Assembly: GCF_004365175.1 (NCBI RefSeq)
Contig: NZ_SOCE01000001.1
Coordinates: 4,781,403-4,845,402, forward strand
Direction of reading: 5' to 3'
DNA: 64,000 nucleotides
From: Kribbella voronezhensis
GTDB lineage: Bacteria; Actinomycetota; Actinomycetes; Propionibacteriales; Kribbellaceae
The notes beneath the pieces were generated by a model that was given only the letters and a program-made list of their open reading frames with translations, did no database searches and was not told the origin of the DNA. The position numbers and the translations under genes were made by a program. This document shows positions 25,212-34,160 of the stretch, one piece after another (the stretch's first letter is position 1; every line of letters begins with the position of its first letter).

Positions 25212-25987
25212 CGGCTGCCGATGAAGGAAAGACCGGTGCCGGGGGCGTTCGTGGGGCTGAGCTGGAGGTTCCCCGAGCTGATGTCGTAGACGACGTCGCC
25301 CTTGAGTGCGTCGAGGACCGTCTTCTCCAAGGTGGCGGCGTCGCCCGTGCAGGCTCGGCGGGTGGTGCCCAGTTCACCGAAGGTCAGCTTGTCGCCGGTG
25401 TGCGAGACGATGCCCTGGAAGTCGTTGCAGCCGGTCGATCCGGTGACCCGCTCGCCGCTGATCGTGAAGTGAACCTTGTCGGCATCCATCGAGTGCGACG
25501 CGGTCTCGCCACTGACCACGGTGTCGAGAGTCCACTTGGTGCCGTCGAGAGGAAGGTCCGGTACGGCGGTCGCGCGGTCGACCAGCGAGATCACGGTGGT
25601 CCCCGAGCTGAGTTTCAGCTTGTCGCCGGTCAGTTTCCAGGTCGGTCCGGAGGTCAGCAGCTTCGACAACCAGTCGTCCTGGGCGTGCCGCGGGGCGTCG
25701 CAGCCCATGTCGGTGATGGTGAGATCCTTCACGCCGAGCCTGCCGCCGCTGGTGGTGACCTTGTCGGCACCCATCGAATTGCAGCCGGCGTTGGCACTCA
25801 GCCGCCCGTCCGGCAGGAACTGCAACTGGATCCGGGTCTTCGGCGCGAGCTGCTTCGGTTTCCCGTTCTCCGTCACCGCGGTAGACAGATAGGACTTCCC
25901 CTGCAGGGTCGACCCGCCGGTGCCGGACTCGTCCCCACACCCACTCAGGGCGACGGCCAGTCCGGCCACGACGACAGCAGCAATCAT
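25208..25987 (-). CDS. Lipoprotein with two META/HslJ domains
   Basis: 259 residues. I chose the ATG at 25987 since GAGGA lies 5 nt upstream; a GTG at 25999 would add four residues without a ribosome site. The start gives MIAAVVVAGLAVALSGCG, a lipoprotein signal with LSGC lipobox. Two similar halves each hold a META-domain pattern: NAGCNSMGADKVTTSG..GLRV-like in the first, STGCNDFQG and GELGTTRRACTGD in the second. META proteins (HslJ) are linked to envelope stress or motility; the function here is unknown. It is convergent with the PIG-L gene. Confidence 0.8.
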   Translation of the reverse strand: MIAAVVVAGLAVALSGCGDESGTGGSTLQGKSYLSTAVTENGKPKQLAPKTRIQLQFLPDGRLSANAGCNSMGADKVTTSGGRLGVKDLTITDMGCDAPRHAQDDWLSKLLTSGPTWKLTGDKLKLSSGTTVISLVDRATAVPDLPLDGTKWTLDTVVSGETASHSMDADKVHFTISGERVTGSTGCNDFQGIVSHTGDKLTFGELGTTRRACTGDAATLEKTVLDALKGDVVYDISSGNLQLSPTNAPGTGLSFIGSR

Positions 25988-26047
25988 CCGTATCCTCACA
26001 ACCTACGGACGCCATCGAGCGGCCGGACGTTGCAGAGGTCCGCAGCC

Positions 26048-27088
26048 TCAGTCCGAGATGTGATCCCGCAGTACTGCCGCGGCGTGCTCGACGTCCCGCT
26101 CCGTGGTCGACAAGTGGAAGCCCAACCGGAGGCGCCCGGCCCGGAACGACGCGATGATTCCGGCCTTCTCCAGCAATCCCGGCACGTCGTCGTCCGCGCC
26201 GGCCGACACGATGGCCGAGGCGAACGCGGGAGCCTTCAGCCCAGTCTCGCCACGGAACCGCTCGGCCAGGCCGGTGCTGTGCTCGTACAGAGCCGGAATC
26301 CCTACCTCCCGAAGGAGTTCCAGCGCGGGCGCGGCCGCGATCCAGCAGTGCCAGGCGGGCGACAGATCAAGGCGTCGGGCGTTCGTGGCGAGCCGCAAGG
26401 GTGAGCCGTAGATGCTGTTCCACGGTTCCTCGCCGGCGTACCAGTTGGCATTGAGTGGGGTCAGCTCGTCGAGCAGTTCCGGCTGCACCGTGAAGTACGC
26501 CGTACCGCGTGGCGCGAGCAACCATTTGTAACCGCCCGCTGCCGTGAACGCGTACTGCGAGGCGTCGATCGGCAGCCACCCGATCGCCTGCGTGGTGTCG
26601 AGCAAGATCCGTACGCCGGTCGCCCGCAACGCGTCGAGATCGGCGACCCGGCCGTCCGACGACTGCACGGCAGACACGGCGACCAGGCTGGTCCCGGGCC
26701 GTACTTCGTCCGCGAGCCGTTCCAGCGGCACCTCGCGAACCCGGTGCCCGAGCGCCAAGAACGGGAACGTCAGGCTGGTGAACTCACCCTCCGCGACCAG
26801 AACCTCCCCACCCACCGGCAGCCACTGAGCGACCAGCCCCACGAAGGCCGACACCTGACTGCCGACCGCGACCAGGTTCGGATCCATGCCCACCAACTGC
26901 CCGTACGCCGTGCGTGCGCGCTGCAGCGGATCGTCATAGCTCACCGGGTTCGCTGTGCCGCCTCGCCAGTCGGCAAGCCCCTGCTGCAAGGCATCCCAGC
27001 TCCGTCGGGGAGGCAACCCGAACGTCGGGGTGTTCAGGTAGGTCACCGCGGAATCGAACTCCTGTTGCGCTTCGGCCACTGATGTCAT
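26048..27088 (-). CDS. Class V aminotransferase-fold PLP enzyme
   Basis: 346 residues. YLNTPTFGLPPRRSWDAL at the N-terminus, LLDTTQAIGWLPID, and the PLP lysine in AAGGYKWLLAPRGTAYF mark the class V family (cysteine desulfurase, kynureninase, isopenicillin N epimerase-like). No reactive cysteine loop typical of desulfurases is seen, so a lyase, epimerase or aminotransferase role is more likely. The start ATG at 27088 is 75 bp from the divergent LysR gene, which probably regulates it. Confidence 0.8.
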   Translation of the reverse strand: MTSVAEAQQEFDSAVTYLNTPTFGLPPRRSWDALQQGLADWRGGTANPVSYDDPLQRARTAYGQLVGMDPNLVAVGSQVSAFVGLVAQWLPVGGEVLVAEGEFTSLTFPFLALGHRVREVPLERLADEVRPGTSLVAVSAVQSSDGRVADLDALRATGVRILLDTTQAIGWLPIDASQYAFTAAGGYKWLLAPRGTAYFTVQPELLDELTPLNANWYAGEEPWNSIYGSPLRLATNARRLDLSPAWHCWIAAAPALELLREVGIPALYEHSTGLAERFRGETGLKAPAFASAIVSAGADDDVPGLLEKAGIIASFRAGRLRLGFHLSTTERDVEHAAAVLRDHISD

Positions 27089-27145
27089 ACCTCCAGCCTC
27101 GGCAGAATCCAGCTCAAGCACTAGACCGTCCTGCTGTGACGAGAT

Positions 27146-27160
27146 CAAAGCTAGGCTTTG
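27146..27160. promoter_or_regulatory. Palindrome CAAAGC-TAG-GCTTTG at the LysR start
   Basis: A perfect 6-3-6 palindrome lies 3 nt upstream of the LysR ATG and covers its putative -10 box (TAGGCT, 27152-27157, 6 nt before ATG). It is a good candidate for autoregulation of a leaderless transcript. Confidence 0.45.
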
Positions 27161-27163
27161 GGG

Positions 27164-28048
27164 ATGGATCCACGGCGACTGCTGATCTTCCGCGAGGTCG
27201 CGCGGCTCGGGTCGCTGTCCAAGGCCGCCGACGCACTGGGCTGGACACAACCGGCCGTGGGTCAGCACATGCAGCGACTGGAACGCGAGGTCGGGATCCC
27301 GCTGCTCCTCCGCTCGGTTCGGGGGATCACCCTCACGGAGGCCGGCATGGCTCTGCTCGTCCACGCGGACGCGATGGCGGCCCGTCTCTCGGCAGCGGAA
27401 TCCGAGTTGCAGGCGCTCGCGTCTCTGCAGCAGGGCACGCTTTCGCTGGTGGCGTTCCCGTCGGCCGCGGCCGTACTCGTCCCGCCCGCGCTCGCCGACC
27501 TGGCCGGCCGGGCACCCGCTCTCGACGTACGGCTGACCGAGGCCGAACCGCCCGAGGCGCGGGCCGAGATCCTCGCCGGAAATGCGGACCTCGCACTGGT
27601 CTTCGATCATCTCGGCCTGCCGGAGCACGGGGATCTGGTGACCGAGGAACTGTTCGAGGACCCACTTCGCGCAGTACTGCCGGCCGGGCATCGACTGGCG
27701 CGACGCGGGAAGCCGGTCGCGTTGGGGGATCTCGCGGGAGAGCGGTGGATCGCGGGATGTCCGCGGTGTGAGGCGCATCTCCTGAGTGCGACCGCCGAGG
27801 CCGGGTTCGTGCCCGACGTACGGCATCGGACCGATGACTACGTGGTGGTGCAGCGGTTGGTCGCTGAAGGACTGGCCGTGACGTTGTTGCCACAGCTCGC
27901 GTTGACTGCGGCGCCTGGACGGGGTGTCGTCGCGTTGCCGGTTCGTACGTCGCCTCGCCGGGTGGTCTCCGCGTTGCTCCGGGCCGAGATGAGACAGAAC
28001 GCCGCGGTCGTCGCGGCCATCGAGGCGCTGCGTAGGGTTGCGGTGTGA
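27164..28048 (+). CDS. LysR-family transcriptional regulator
   Basis: 294 residues. N-terminal winged helix MDPRRLLIFREVARLGSLSKAADALGWTQPAVGQHMQRLE is standard LysR, followed by a type 2 periplasmic-binding fold effector domain (residues about 90-290). Divergent from the class V PLP enzyme gene 75 bp away, the classical arrangement of a LysR regulator and its target. Its stop overlaps the GTG of the HAD gene. The ATG at 27164 is preferred over a TTG two codons earlier because the family begins there and a -10 box is correctly placed. Confidence 0.9.
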   Translation: MDPRRLLIFREVARLGSLSKAADALGWTQPAVGQHMQRLEREVGIPLLLRSVRGITLTEAGMALLVHADAMAARLSAAESELQALASLQQGTLSLVAFPSAAAVLVPPALADLAGRAPALDVRLTEAEPPEARAEILAGNADLALVFDHLGLPEHGDLVTEELFEDPLRAVLPAGHRLARRGKPVALGDLAGERWIAGCPRCEAHLLSATAEAGFVPDVRHRTDDYVVVQRLVAEGLAVTLLPQLALTAAPGRGVVALPVRTSPRRVVSALLRAEMRQNAAVVAAIEALRRVAV

Positions 28049-28692
28049 CTCGACCCGCGCTGGTGATCTTCGACAACGACGGTGTACTGGTGGATTCCGA
28101 GCGACTGGCCAACGGGATCCTGGCTGAGCTGCTCACCGAGGCCGGCCTGCCGTACACGTTCGAGGAGGCGGTCCGGGACTACATGGGCGGCAGCATGGTG
28201 TCGATGCGGCAGAAGGCCGAGGCCAAACTGGGTGCGCCGCTACCGGCCGACCTGGAGGACCGCTACCACCAGCGGTTGTTCGAGGGTTTCGAGCACCTGC
28301 AGCCGGTGCCCGGCGTACGGGAGGTCCTGGACGGGCTGGATGCCGACGGTACGACGTACTGTCTGGCCTCGTCGGGGACGCATCGGCGGATCCGGACGGC
28401 GCTCTCCACGGTCGGATTCTGGGACCGGTTCGAGGGGCGGATCTTCAGTGCGGAGGATGTCGAGCACGGTAAGCCGGCGCCGGATCTGTTCCTGCACGCT
28501 TCGAACACGATGGGTGTGAAACCGGACGACTGCGTGGTGGTCGAGGACAGCCCGCTCGGCGTCGCCGCCGCCAACGCCGCCGGTATGCGCGTCTTCGGCT
28601 TCGCCGCGATGACCGCGCGCGAGAAACTCGCCTCCGCCACCGCGATCTTCACCGACATGAGAGAGCTTCCGGCTCTGATCGAGAGTGCCTGA
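28045..28692 (+). CDS. HAD-superfamily hydrolase (beta-phosphoglucomutase-like)
   Basis: 215 residues. Catalytic motif IFDNDGVLVDSE (two aspartates), CAP domain of the subfamily I type, motif II CLASSGTHRRIR, lysine in HGKPAPDLFLHA, and acidic motif VVEDSPLGVAAANAAGM. Such enzymes dephosphorylate sugar phosphates or related metabolites. GTG start overlapping the LysR stop (GTGTGA), so it is co-transcribed. Substrate not predictable. Confidence 0.9.
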   Translation: MTRPALVIFDNDGVLVDSERLANGILAELLTEAGLPYTFEEAVRDYMGGSMVSMRQKAEAKLGAPLPADLEDRYHQRLFEGFEHLQPVPGVREVLDGLDADGTTYCLASSGTHRRIRTALSTVGFWDRFEGRIFSAEDVEHGKPAPDLFLHASNTMGVKPDDCVVVEDSPLGVAAANAAGMRVFGFAAMTAREKLASATAIFTDMRELPALIESA

Positions 28693-28800
28693 AAGTGTCC
28701 GCTGCGACCGTTCTGGGTATTCTCTCGGGACCGACCGGAGGAGGGGTGTCCGGACCGCCTGGGGGAGTTGGGCCGGAGGGCCTGAGAGACTAGGTGGGCT

Positions 28801-29958
28801 ATGTATGACGCTGCCGAACCACTGACGGTGCGGGCCGAAGCAGTGGTGGACCTCGCTGCGATCCGCCACAACGTCGCTGCGCTGCGCTCCCGGGTGGGGT
28901 CCGCGCAACTGATGACGGTGGTGAAAGCCGACGCCTACGGCCACGGAATGGTCCCGGTCGCCCGCGCCGCGCGCGAAGCCGGTACGGACTGGATCGGCGC
29001 GGCCGTCCTGGACGAGGCGCTCAGCCTCCGGGCAGCCGGTGACACGGGGCCGATCTTCTGCTGGCTGACCACACCGGGCGAGCCGGTCGGCGAGGCGATT
29101 GCCGCCGGCATCGACCTGTCCGCCGCCGCGCCGTGGGAGATCGCCGAACTCGCCGATGCCGTCACGGACCGGCCGGCCCGCGTGCACCTCAAGATCGACA
29201 CCGGTCTGAGCCGCGGCGGCGCAGTGGCGGAGGAGTGGCCGGCTCTGCTGCGCGCGGCGCAGCGTGAGGAGAAGGCAGGACGGATCGAGATCGCCGGGAT
29301 CTGGTCCCACCTGGCCAATTCGGACGAGCCGAAGAGCCCGGTGAACGAGGTCCAGGTGGCCGCGTTCGTCTCGGCCGTCGAGGTCGCGGCCTCGCTCGGC
29401 GTGGAGCCGCCGCTGAAGCACCTGGCCAACTCGGGCGGCACGCTGGCGCTGCCGGAGACCCATTTCGACCTGGTGCGGCCCGGCATCGCGACGTACGGGC
29501 TGTCGCCGTTCGGGCACGCGCTGCCGTCGGCCGAGCTCGGGCTGCGGCCCGCGATGACGTTGCGGGCCCGGCTCGCCATGGTCAAGCGGGTGCCGGCCGG
29601 GACAGGCGTCTCGTACGGCCTCACCTGGACCGCGCCGAGGCCGTCGACGCTGGGGCTGGTCCCGCTCGGGTACGGCGACGGGCTGCCGCGGCACGCCTCG
29701 AACTCGGCCCCCGTCCAGGTCGCCGGTCAACGGCGAGGGATCGTCGGGCGGATCTGTATGGACCAGTGCGTGGTCAACCTCGAGGACGACCCGGCGGACG
29801 CCGGCGACCCCGTCGTACTGTTCGGATCGGGTGCCGGCGGTGAGCCGACCGCCGACGACTGGGCGGATGCCGCGCAGACCATCAACTACGAGATCGTGAC
29901 CCGCCTCGGCGCCCGCGTGCCGCGGCGGTACGTCGACACCGCGGAGGCGACCGGCTGA
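28801..29958 (+). CDS. alr: Alanine racemase
   Basis: 385 residues. PLP lysine in VVKADAYGHGMVP near residue 42; substrate-binding KIDTGLSRGG; HLANSGGTL; the second catalytic tyrosine region SYGLTWTAP; RICMDQCVV. It makes D-alanine for peptidoglycan. First gene of the conserved alr - tsaE - tsaB - rimI - tsaD group. The 108 nt upstream carry no clear ribosome site. It ends on the first base of the next ATG (TGATG). Confidence 0.96.
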   Translation: MYDAAEPLTVRAEAVVDLAAIRHNVAALRSRVGSAQLMTVVKADAYGHGMVPVARAAREAGTDWIGAAVLDEALSLRAAGDTGPIFCWLTTPGEPVGEAIAAGIDLSAAAPWEIAELADAVTDRPARVHLKIDTGLSRGGAVAEEWPALLRAAQREEKAGRIEIAGIWSHLANSDEPKSPVNEVQVAAFVSAVEVAASLGVEPPLKHLANSGGTLALPETHFDLVRPGIATYGLSPFGHALPSAELGLRPAMTLRARLAMVKRVPAGTGVSYGLTWTAPRPSTLGLVPLGYGDGLPRHASNSAPVQVAGQRRGIVGRICMDQCVVNLEDDPADAGDPVVLFGSGAGGEPTADDWADAAQTINYEIVTRLGARVPRRYVDTAEATG

Positions 29959-31076
29959 TGTCGAAGGCAGGACGCACCGCGGGGTTGATCGGAGCCGCGG
30001 TCGGAGTGCTGGCTGCGGGAGCAGCGGCCGGTGTCGCGGTCGAACGGCAGATGATCGGCCGTCGTTCGGGCCAGCGCGCCCAGCTGGAAGCCGAGCCGTT
30101 CGGTTCACTGCGCGGTACGCCGCACGTCTTCACCGCGGACGACGGCGTCGAGCTGTACGTCGAGATCGACGAGCTGAAGCGCTCCCGGCGGCCCGCCGCA
30201 CCGCCGAAACGCAGGCTGCGGCGCAAGACGCCGGACGGACCCGAGGACCTGACGCTGATCTTCGCGCACGGGTACGGCCTGAACATGGACTGCTGGCACT
30301 TCGAGCGGCGCGACCTGGCCGGGATCGGCACGATGATCTTCTACGACCAGCGCTCGCACGGGCGGTCCGGGCGGTCGCCGAAGGAGAACGTCACCATCGA
30401 GCAACTCGGCCGCGACCTGTACGGGATCCTGCAGAAGTTCGCGCCGAGCGGACCGGTGATCCTGATCGGCCACTCGATGGGCGGCATGTCGATCATGGCG
30501 ATGGCCGAGCAGCACCCGGAGATCTTCGGCGACCGGATCATCGGCGTCGGGCTGTGCTCCACCAGCGCCGGTGCCCTCGACCAGACCCCGATCGCCTTGC
30601 CAGGCAGGGCCGGCATGCTGGTACGCCGGCTGGCCACCCCCACCGTCGCCGCGCTCGCCCGGATTCCCGACGTCGTCGAGCGCGGGCGCAAGGCCGGGAC
30701 GGACATCAGCTACCTGCTGACCCGCAAGTACTCGTTCGGCTCCGAGGTGCCGCCGGCCTTCACCGAGTTCGTCAACGAGATGATCGCCGCGACGCCGATC
30801 TCGGTGATCGCGGAGTTCTACCCGATCTTTGCCCTGCACAACAAGTACTCCGCGCTGGAGCCGTTGCAGAAGGTGGAGTGCGTGGTGGTCGGCGGCGACT
30901 CCGACCACCTGACGCCGTTCGAGCACTCCGAGGAGATCGTCCGGCACGTGCCCGGCGCCGAACTGGTCGAGGTGAAGAACTGCGGTCACCTCGGCCTGAT
31001 CGAGCACCACCGCGAGTTCACCGCCGCTCTGCTCGGGATGATCGAGCGAGCCGAACAATCCCTGGGACACAGATGA
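29958..31076 (+). CDS. Membrane-anchored alpha/beta hydrolase
   Basis: 372 residues. One hydrophobic segment at residues about 7-27 (TAGLIGAAVGVLAAGAAAGV) followed by arginines suggests an N-terminal anchor. The hydrolase core shows HGYGLNMDCWHF, YDQRSHGRSG, nucleophile GHSMGGMSIM, acid GGDSDHLTP and histidine NCGHLGLIEHH. It commonly sits between alr and tsaE in actinobacteria. Overlaps alr by 1 bp and the next gene by 4 bp. Substrate unknown. Confidence 0.9.
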   Translation: MSKAGRTAGLIGAAVGVLAAGAAAGVAVERQMIGRRSGQRAQLEAEPFGSLRGTPHVFTADDGVELYVEIDELKRSRRPAAPPKRRLRRKTPDGPEDLTLIFAHGYGLNMDCWHFERRDLAGIGTMIFYDQRSHGRSGRSPKENVTIEQLGRDLYGILQKFAPSGPVILIGHSMGGMSIMAMAEQHPEIFGDRIIGVGLCSTSAGALDQTPIALPGRAGMLVRRLATPTVAALARIPDVVERGRKAGTDISYLLTRKYSFGSEVPPAFTEFVNEMIAATPISVIAEFYPIFALHNKYSALEPLQKVECVVVGGDSDHLTPFEHSEEIVRHVPGAELVEVKNCGHLGLIEHHREFTAALLGMIERAEQSLGHR

Positions 31077-31996
31077 CCGACCTGCACGTGGTGGACGCCA
31101 CGGAAGACAACGTCGACGAGATCGTGACGGTGATCCACCACGCCTTCTCGGCCCGGCGAGTACTCGATCCGCCGTCGACGGCCCTGTCCGAGAACGCCTC
31201 CACCGTCGGCGCCGCCGTCGCGGCGCACGGCGGCCTGCTCGCGCGCATCGACGGCGTACCGGCCGGTGCGATGCTCTTCGATGTGGCCGGTGATGTGCTC
31301 GGCCTGCGGCGAGTCTCGGTGAACCCGCGTTTTCAGGGGCGTGGAGTCGCGTCGGCGATGGTCGGTTGTGCCGAGGACGCCGCCCGGCTGCGCGGGTTGC
31401 GGCGGGTTCGGCTGATCGCCCGGGAGGAGCTGCCCGAGACGGTCGAGTTCTGGCGCCGGCGCGGGTACTCGGTGGTGGAGCAGCGCGGCCACGACCTGAT
31501 CTACGCGAAGGCGATGCCGATCGAGCTGACCGTGCCGACGGCCGACGAGATGCGGTCGTACGGCGAAGAGCTCGCCGGGCAACTGCGGGCGGGCGACGTA
31601 CTGGTGTTGTCCGGTGACCTCGGTGCGGGCAAGACGACGTTCACGCAGGGACTCGGTGCGGGGCTGAAGGTGCGCGGCGACATCACCTCGCCGACGTTCG
31701 TGATCTCGCGGGTACATCCGTCGCTGTCGGGTGGTCCGGCGCTCGTGCACGTCGACGCGTATCGGATCGGTGGGATCGCCGAGTTGGACGATCTCGACCT
31801 GGACGCCAGCCTGGACGACGCGGTCACCGTGGTCGAATGGGGACACGGGCTGGCCGAGACACTGGCCGCGGACCGGCTCGACATCGTGGTGACGCGCGGC
31901 GACGACGACACGGACGAGACCCGCGACCTGCGCGTGACACCGGTCGGCCGGCGCTGGGCCGAGACCGGCGTACGGCTTTCTGTTGTGGAGGACTGA
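31073..31996 (+). CDS. tsaE: GNAT acetyltransferase - TsaE fusion
   Basis: 307 residues in one frame. Residues 1-145 form a GNAT domain (VSVNPRFQGRGVASAMVG is the acetyl-CoA loop). Residues about 148-307 are TsaE: Walker A GDLGAGKTTF, TSPTFVISRVHP (switch with Thr), HVDAYRI and VVEWGHGL. TsaE is the ATPase that resets the TsaBD complex during tRNA t6A37 synthesis. The ATG overlaps the hydrolase stop (ATGA). There is no internal start with a ribosome site before the TsaE part, so the fusion is expressed as one chain. The acetylation substrate of the GNAT half is unknown. Confidence 0.92.
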   Translation: MTDLHVVDATEDNVDEIVTVIHHAFSARRVLDPPSTALSENASTVGAAVAAHGGLLARIDGVPAGAMLFDVAGDVLGLRRVSVNPRFQGRGVASAMVGCAEDAARLRGLRRVRLIAREELPETVEFWRRRGYSVVEQRGHDLIYAKAMPIELTVPTADEMRSYGEELAGQLRAGDVLVLSGDLGAGKTTFTQGLGAGLKVRGDITSPTFVISRVHPSLSGGPALVHVDAYRIGGIAELDDLDLDASLDDAVTVVEWGHGLAETLAADRLDIVVTRGDDDTDETRDLRVTPVGRRWAETGVRLSVVED

Positions 31997-31997
31997 A

Positions 31998-32666
31998 GTG
32001 CTGCTTGCTTTCGATACGTCCAGTGCTGCCGTGACGGTCGCACTGGCCACGCCGACTGGCGAGGTGCTCGCTTCCTCGTCGACCGTCGATGCTCTGCGGC
32101 ACGGCGAACTCCTGGCGCCGGCGATCGCTGCGGCGCTCGCCACCGCCGGTTGCACGCCGCGAGACCTGACGAAGATCGCGGTCGGCGTCGGACCGGGGCC
32201 ATTCACTGGCCTGCGGGTCGGGCTGGTCACCGCGCGGACGATGGCGGACGTGCTCGGCATCGAGGTCGTAGGGGTTTGCAGCCTCGACATCCTCGCTCTG
32301 CAGTCTCCTGTCGAGCAGCCGGTCGCGGTCGCCACCGACGCGCGTCGCAAGGAGATCTACTGGGCTCTGTACGACAGCCCCGCCGAGGACGGCAGCCGTC
32401 GCCGCATCGAGGGCCCTGCCGTCGATCGCCCCGCCGACGTCGCGCATGTGCTGGCCGGCCTACCGATCACGGGCCGAGGCGTCACCCTGTACGCCGAAGC
32501 CCTCGGCCGCGGCCCGTCCGCGGAGGTCATCGAGTACCCGTCGGCGGAGGTGCTCGCGGTCGGCGTTGCGACCGGCACGTTGCCGACCGTTCTTCCTGAT
32601 CCCCTCTACCTCCGGCGCCCCGACGTCACCATGTCAGGCGGCCCGAAGAGCGTGTTGCCCACATGA
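31998..32666 (+). CDS. tsaB: tRNA t6A37 threonylcarbamoyltransferase subunit TsaB
   Basis: 222 residues. LLAFDTSSAAVTVAL at the N-terminus, GVGPGPFTGLRVGL and DARRKEIYWALYD are TsaB hallmarks. TsaB is the inactive ASKHA homologue that binds TsaD and TsaE. GGAGGACTGAA places the GTG at 31998 as start (an in-frame TTG at 31983 lies inside the tsaE gene). The stop overlaps rimI by 4 bp. Confidence 0.95.
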   Translation: MLLAFDTSSAAVTVALATPTGEVLASSSTVDALRHGELLAPAIAAALATAGCTPRDLTKIAVGVGPGPFTGLRVGLVTARTMADVLGIEVVGVCSLDILALQSPVEQPVAVATDARRKEIYWALYDSPAEDGSRRRIEGPAVDRPADVAHVLAGLPITGRGVTLYAEALGRGPSAEVIEYPSAEVLAVGVATGTLPTVLPDPLYLRRPDVTMSGGPKSVLPT

Positions 32667-33115
32667 GACCCAACATCCGCCCGGCGAATCCCGCTGACCT
32701 GCCGGCGATCACCACTCTGGACGAGGTGTGCTTCGACTCCGATGCCTGGAGTGCGGCTGCTTGGGCCGAGGAGTTTGCTCGGCTGGGGAGCGACCGGGTG
32801 GTGCTGGTTGCGGATGAGGGTGAGGTTGCTGGATACGTAGTACTGCTGGTGCCGGGTGCGGTGGAGGATCCGGTGGATCTGCTGCGGATCGCGGTGGCGC
32901 CGGCGGCGCGGCGTACGGGGATCGGCCGGCAGTTGATGTCCGCGGTCGTGCAGCGGTGCGCGGGACGCACCATCTTGTTAGAAGTTGCTGAGAGCAATGA
33001 ATCCGCGGCCGCGTTGTACCGCGGGTTCGGATTCACCGAGATCAGCCGCCGGCGCGGGTACTACGCCGGCGGCGAGGACGCCGTCATCATGCGATGGCAG
33101 GAGGACCATGAGTGA
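32663..33115 (+). CDS. rimI: Ribosomal-protein-type N-alpha-acetyltransferase RimI
   Basis: 150 residues, a single GNAT domain: RIAVAPAARRTGIGRQLM (acetyl-CoA loop), LLEVAESNESAAALYRGFGF and RRRGYYAGGEDAVIM, the C-terminal YY segment typical of RimI. It acetylates the N-terminal residue of S18 or other proteins. ATG overlaps tsaB (ATGA) and the end overlaps tsaD by 8 bp. It contains a rare TTA codon near 32978. Confidence 0.93.
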   Translation: MRPNIRPANPADLPAITTLDEVCFDSDAWSAAAWAEEFARLGSDRVVLVADEGEVAGYVVLLVPGAVEDPVDLLRIAVAPAARRTGIGRQLMSAVVQRCAGRTILLEVAESNESAAALYRGFGFTEISRRRGYYAGGEDAVIMRWQEDHE

Positions 33116-34160
33116 GAACGAGCCGCTGATCCTGGGCATCGAGACGTCGTGCGACGAGACCGGGGTCGGCATCGTCCGCGGGCAGACCCTGCTCGCCGAC
33201 GCGATCGCCTCCAGTGTCGAGGAGCACGCCCGCTTCGGCGGCGTCGTACCAGAGGTCGCCAGCCGCGCCCACCTCGAGGCGATGGTGCCGACGATCCGCC
33301 GGGCCTGTGAGACGGCGGGCATCAAACCGACCGACGTCGACGCTGTCGCGGTGACGAGCGGCCCTGGTCTGGCCGGCGCCCTGCTGGTCGGCGTCGCTGC
33401 GGCCAAGGGACTCGCGCTGTCACTCGAAAAGCCCTTGTACGGCGTGAATCACCTTGCCGCGCACGTTGCCGTCGACACCTTGGAGCACGGCGATCTCCCG
33501 AAGGGCTGCGTGGCGATGCTCGTCTCCGGCGGCCACTCGTCGCTGCTCGCCGTCGAGGACATCACCGACGGCGTACTGCCGATGGGCTCGACCATCGACG
33601 ACGCCGCGGGGGAGGCGTTCGACAAGGTCGCACGGGTGCTCGGCCTGCCGTTCCCCGGAGGTCCATATATCGACAAAGCGGCGCGGGACGGCGGCGACCG
33701 GCTGTACGTGAAGTTCCCGCGGGGGCTGACCAGTCAGCGCGACCTGGAGCGGCACCGGTTCGACTTCTCCTTCTCCGGCTTGAAGACCGCGGTCGCCCGC
33801 TGGGTGGAGGCGAAGCGGCGTGATGGTGAGGACGTGCCGGTGAACCACGTGGCGGCCGCCTTCCAGGAAGCGGTCTGCGATGTGCTGACCCGCAAGGCGA
33901 TCGATGCCTGCAAGGACCGTGGCTACGAGCACCTGCTGATCGGCGGCGGCGTCGCGGCGAACTCGCGACTGCGGGCGATGGCCGAAGAGCGTTGCGCCGA
34001 AGCAGGCATCGCCGTACGGGTGCCGCGGCCGGGGCTGTGTACCGACAACGGTGCGATGGTCGCCGCCCTCGGATCGGAGCTCGTCCGCGCCGGCAAGGCC
34101 CCGTCCCCGCTGGACCTGCCGGCCGACTCGTCCATGCCGATCACGACGGTTCTCAACTGA
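33108..34160 (+). CDS. tsaD: tRNA t6A37 threonylcarbamoyltransferase catalytic subunit TsaD
   Basis: 350 residues. LGIETSCDETGVGIV, the metal ligands in GVNHLAAHVAVD, VSGGHSSLL, TIDDAAGEAFDKVAR and LIGGGVAANSRLR define TsaD/Gcp. It transfers threonylcarbamoyl from TC-AMP to A37 of ANN-decoding tRNAs. I start at the ATG at 33108, where the family begins, preceded by GCAGGAGG; it overlaps rimI by 8 bp. The stop shares one base with the following GNAT gene (TGATG). Confidence 0.96.
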   Translation: MSENEPLILGIETSCDETGVGIVRGQTLLADAIASSVEEHARFGGVVPEVASRAHLEAMVPTIRRACETAGIKPTDVDAVAVTSGPGLAGALLVGVAAAKGLALSLEKPLYGVNHLAAHVAVDTLEHGDLPKGCVAMLVSGGHSSLLAVEDITDGVLPMGSTIDDAAGEAFDKVARVLGLPFPGGPYIDKAARDGGDRLYVKFPRGLTSQRDLERHRFDFSFSGLKTAVARWVEAKRRDGEDVPVNHVAAAFQEAVCDVLTRKAIDACKDRGYEHLLIGGGVAANSRLRAMAEERCAEAGIAVRVPRPGLCTDNGAMVAALGSELVRAGKAPSPLDLPADSSMPITTVLN

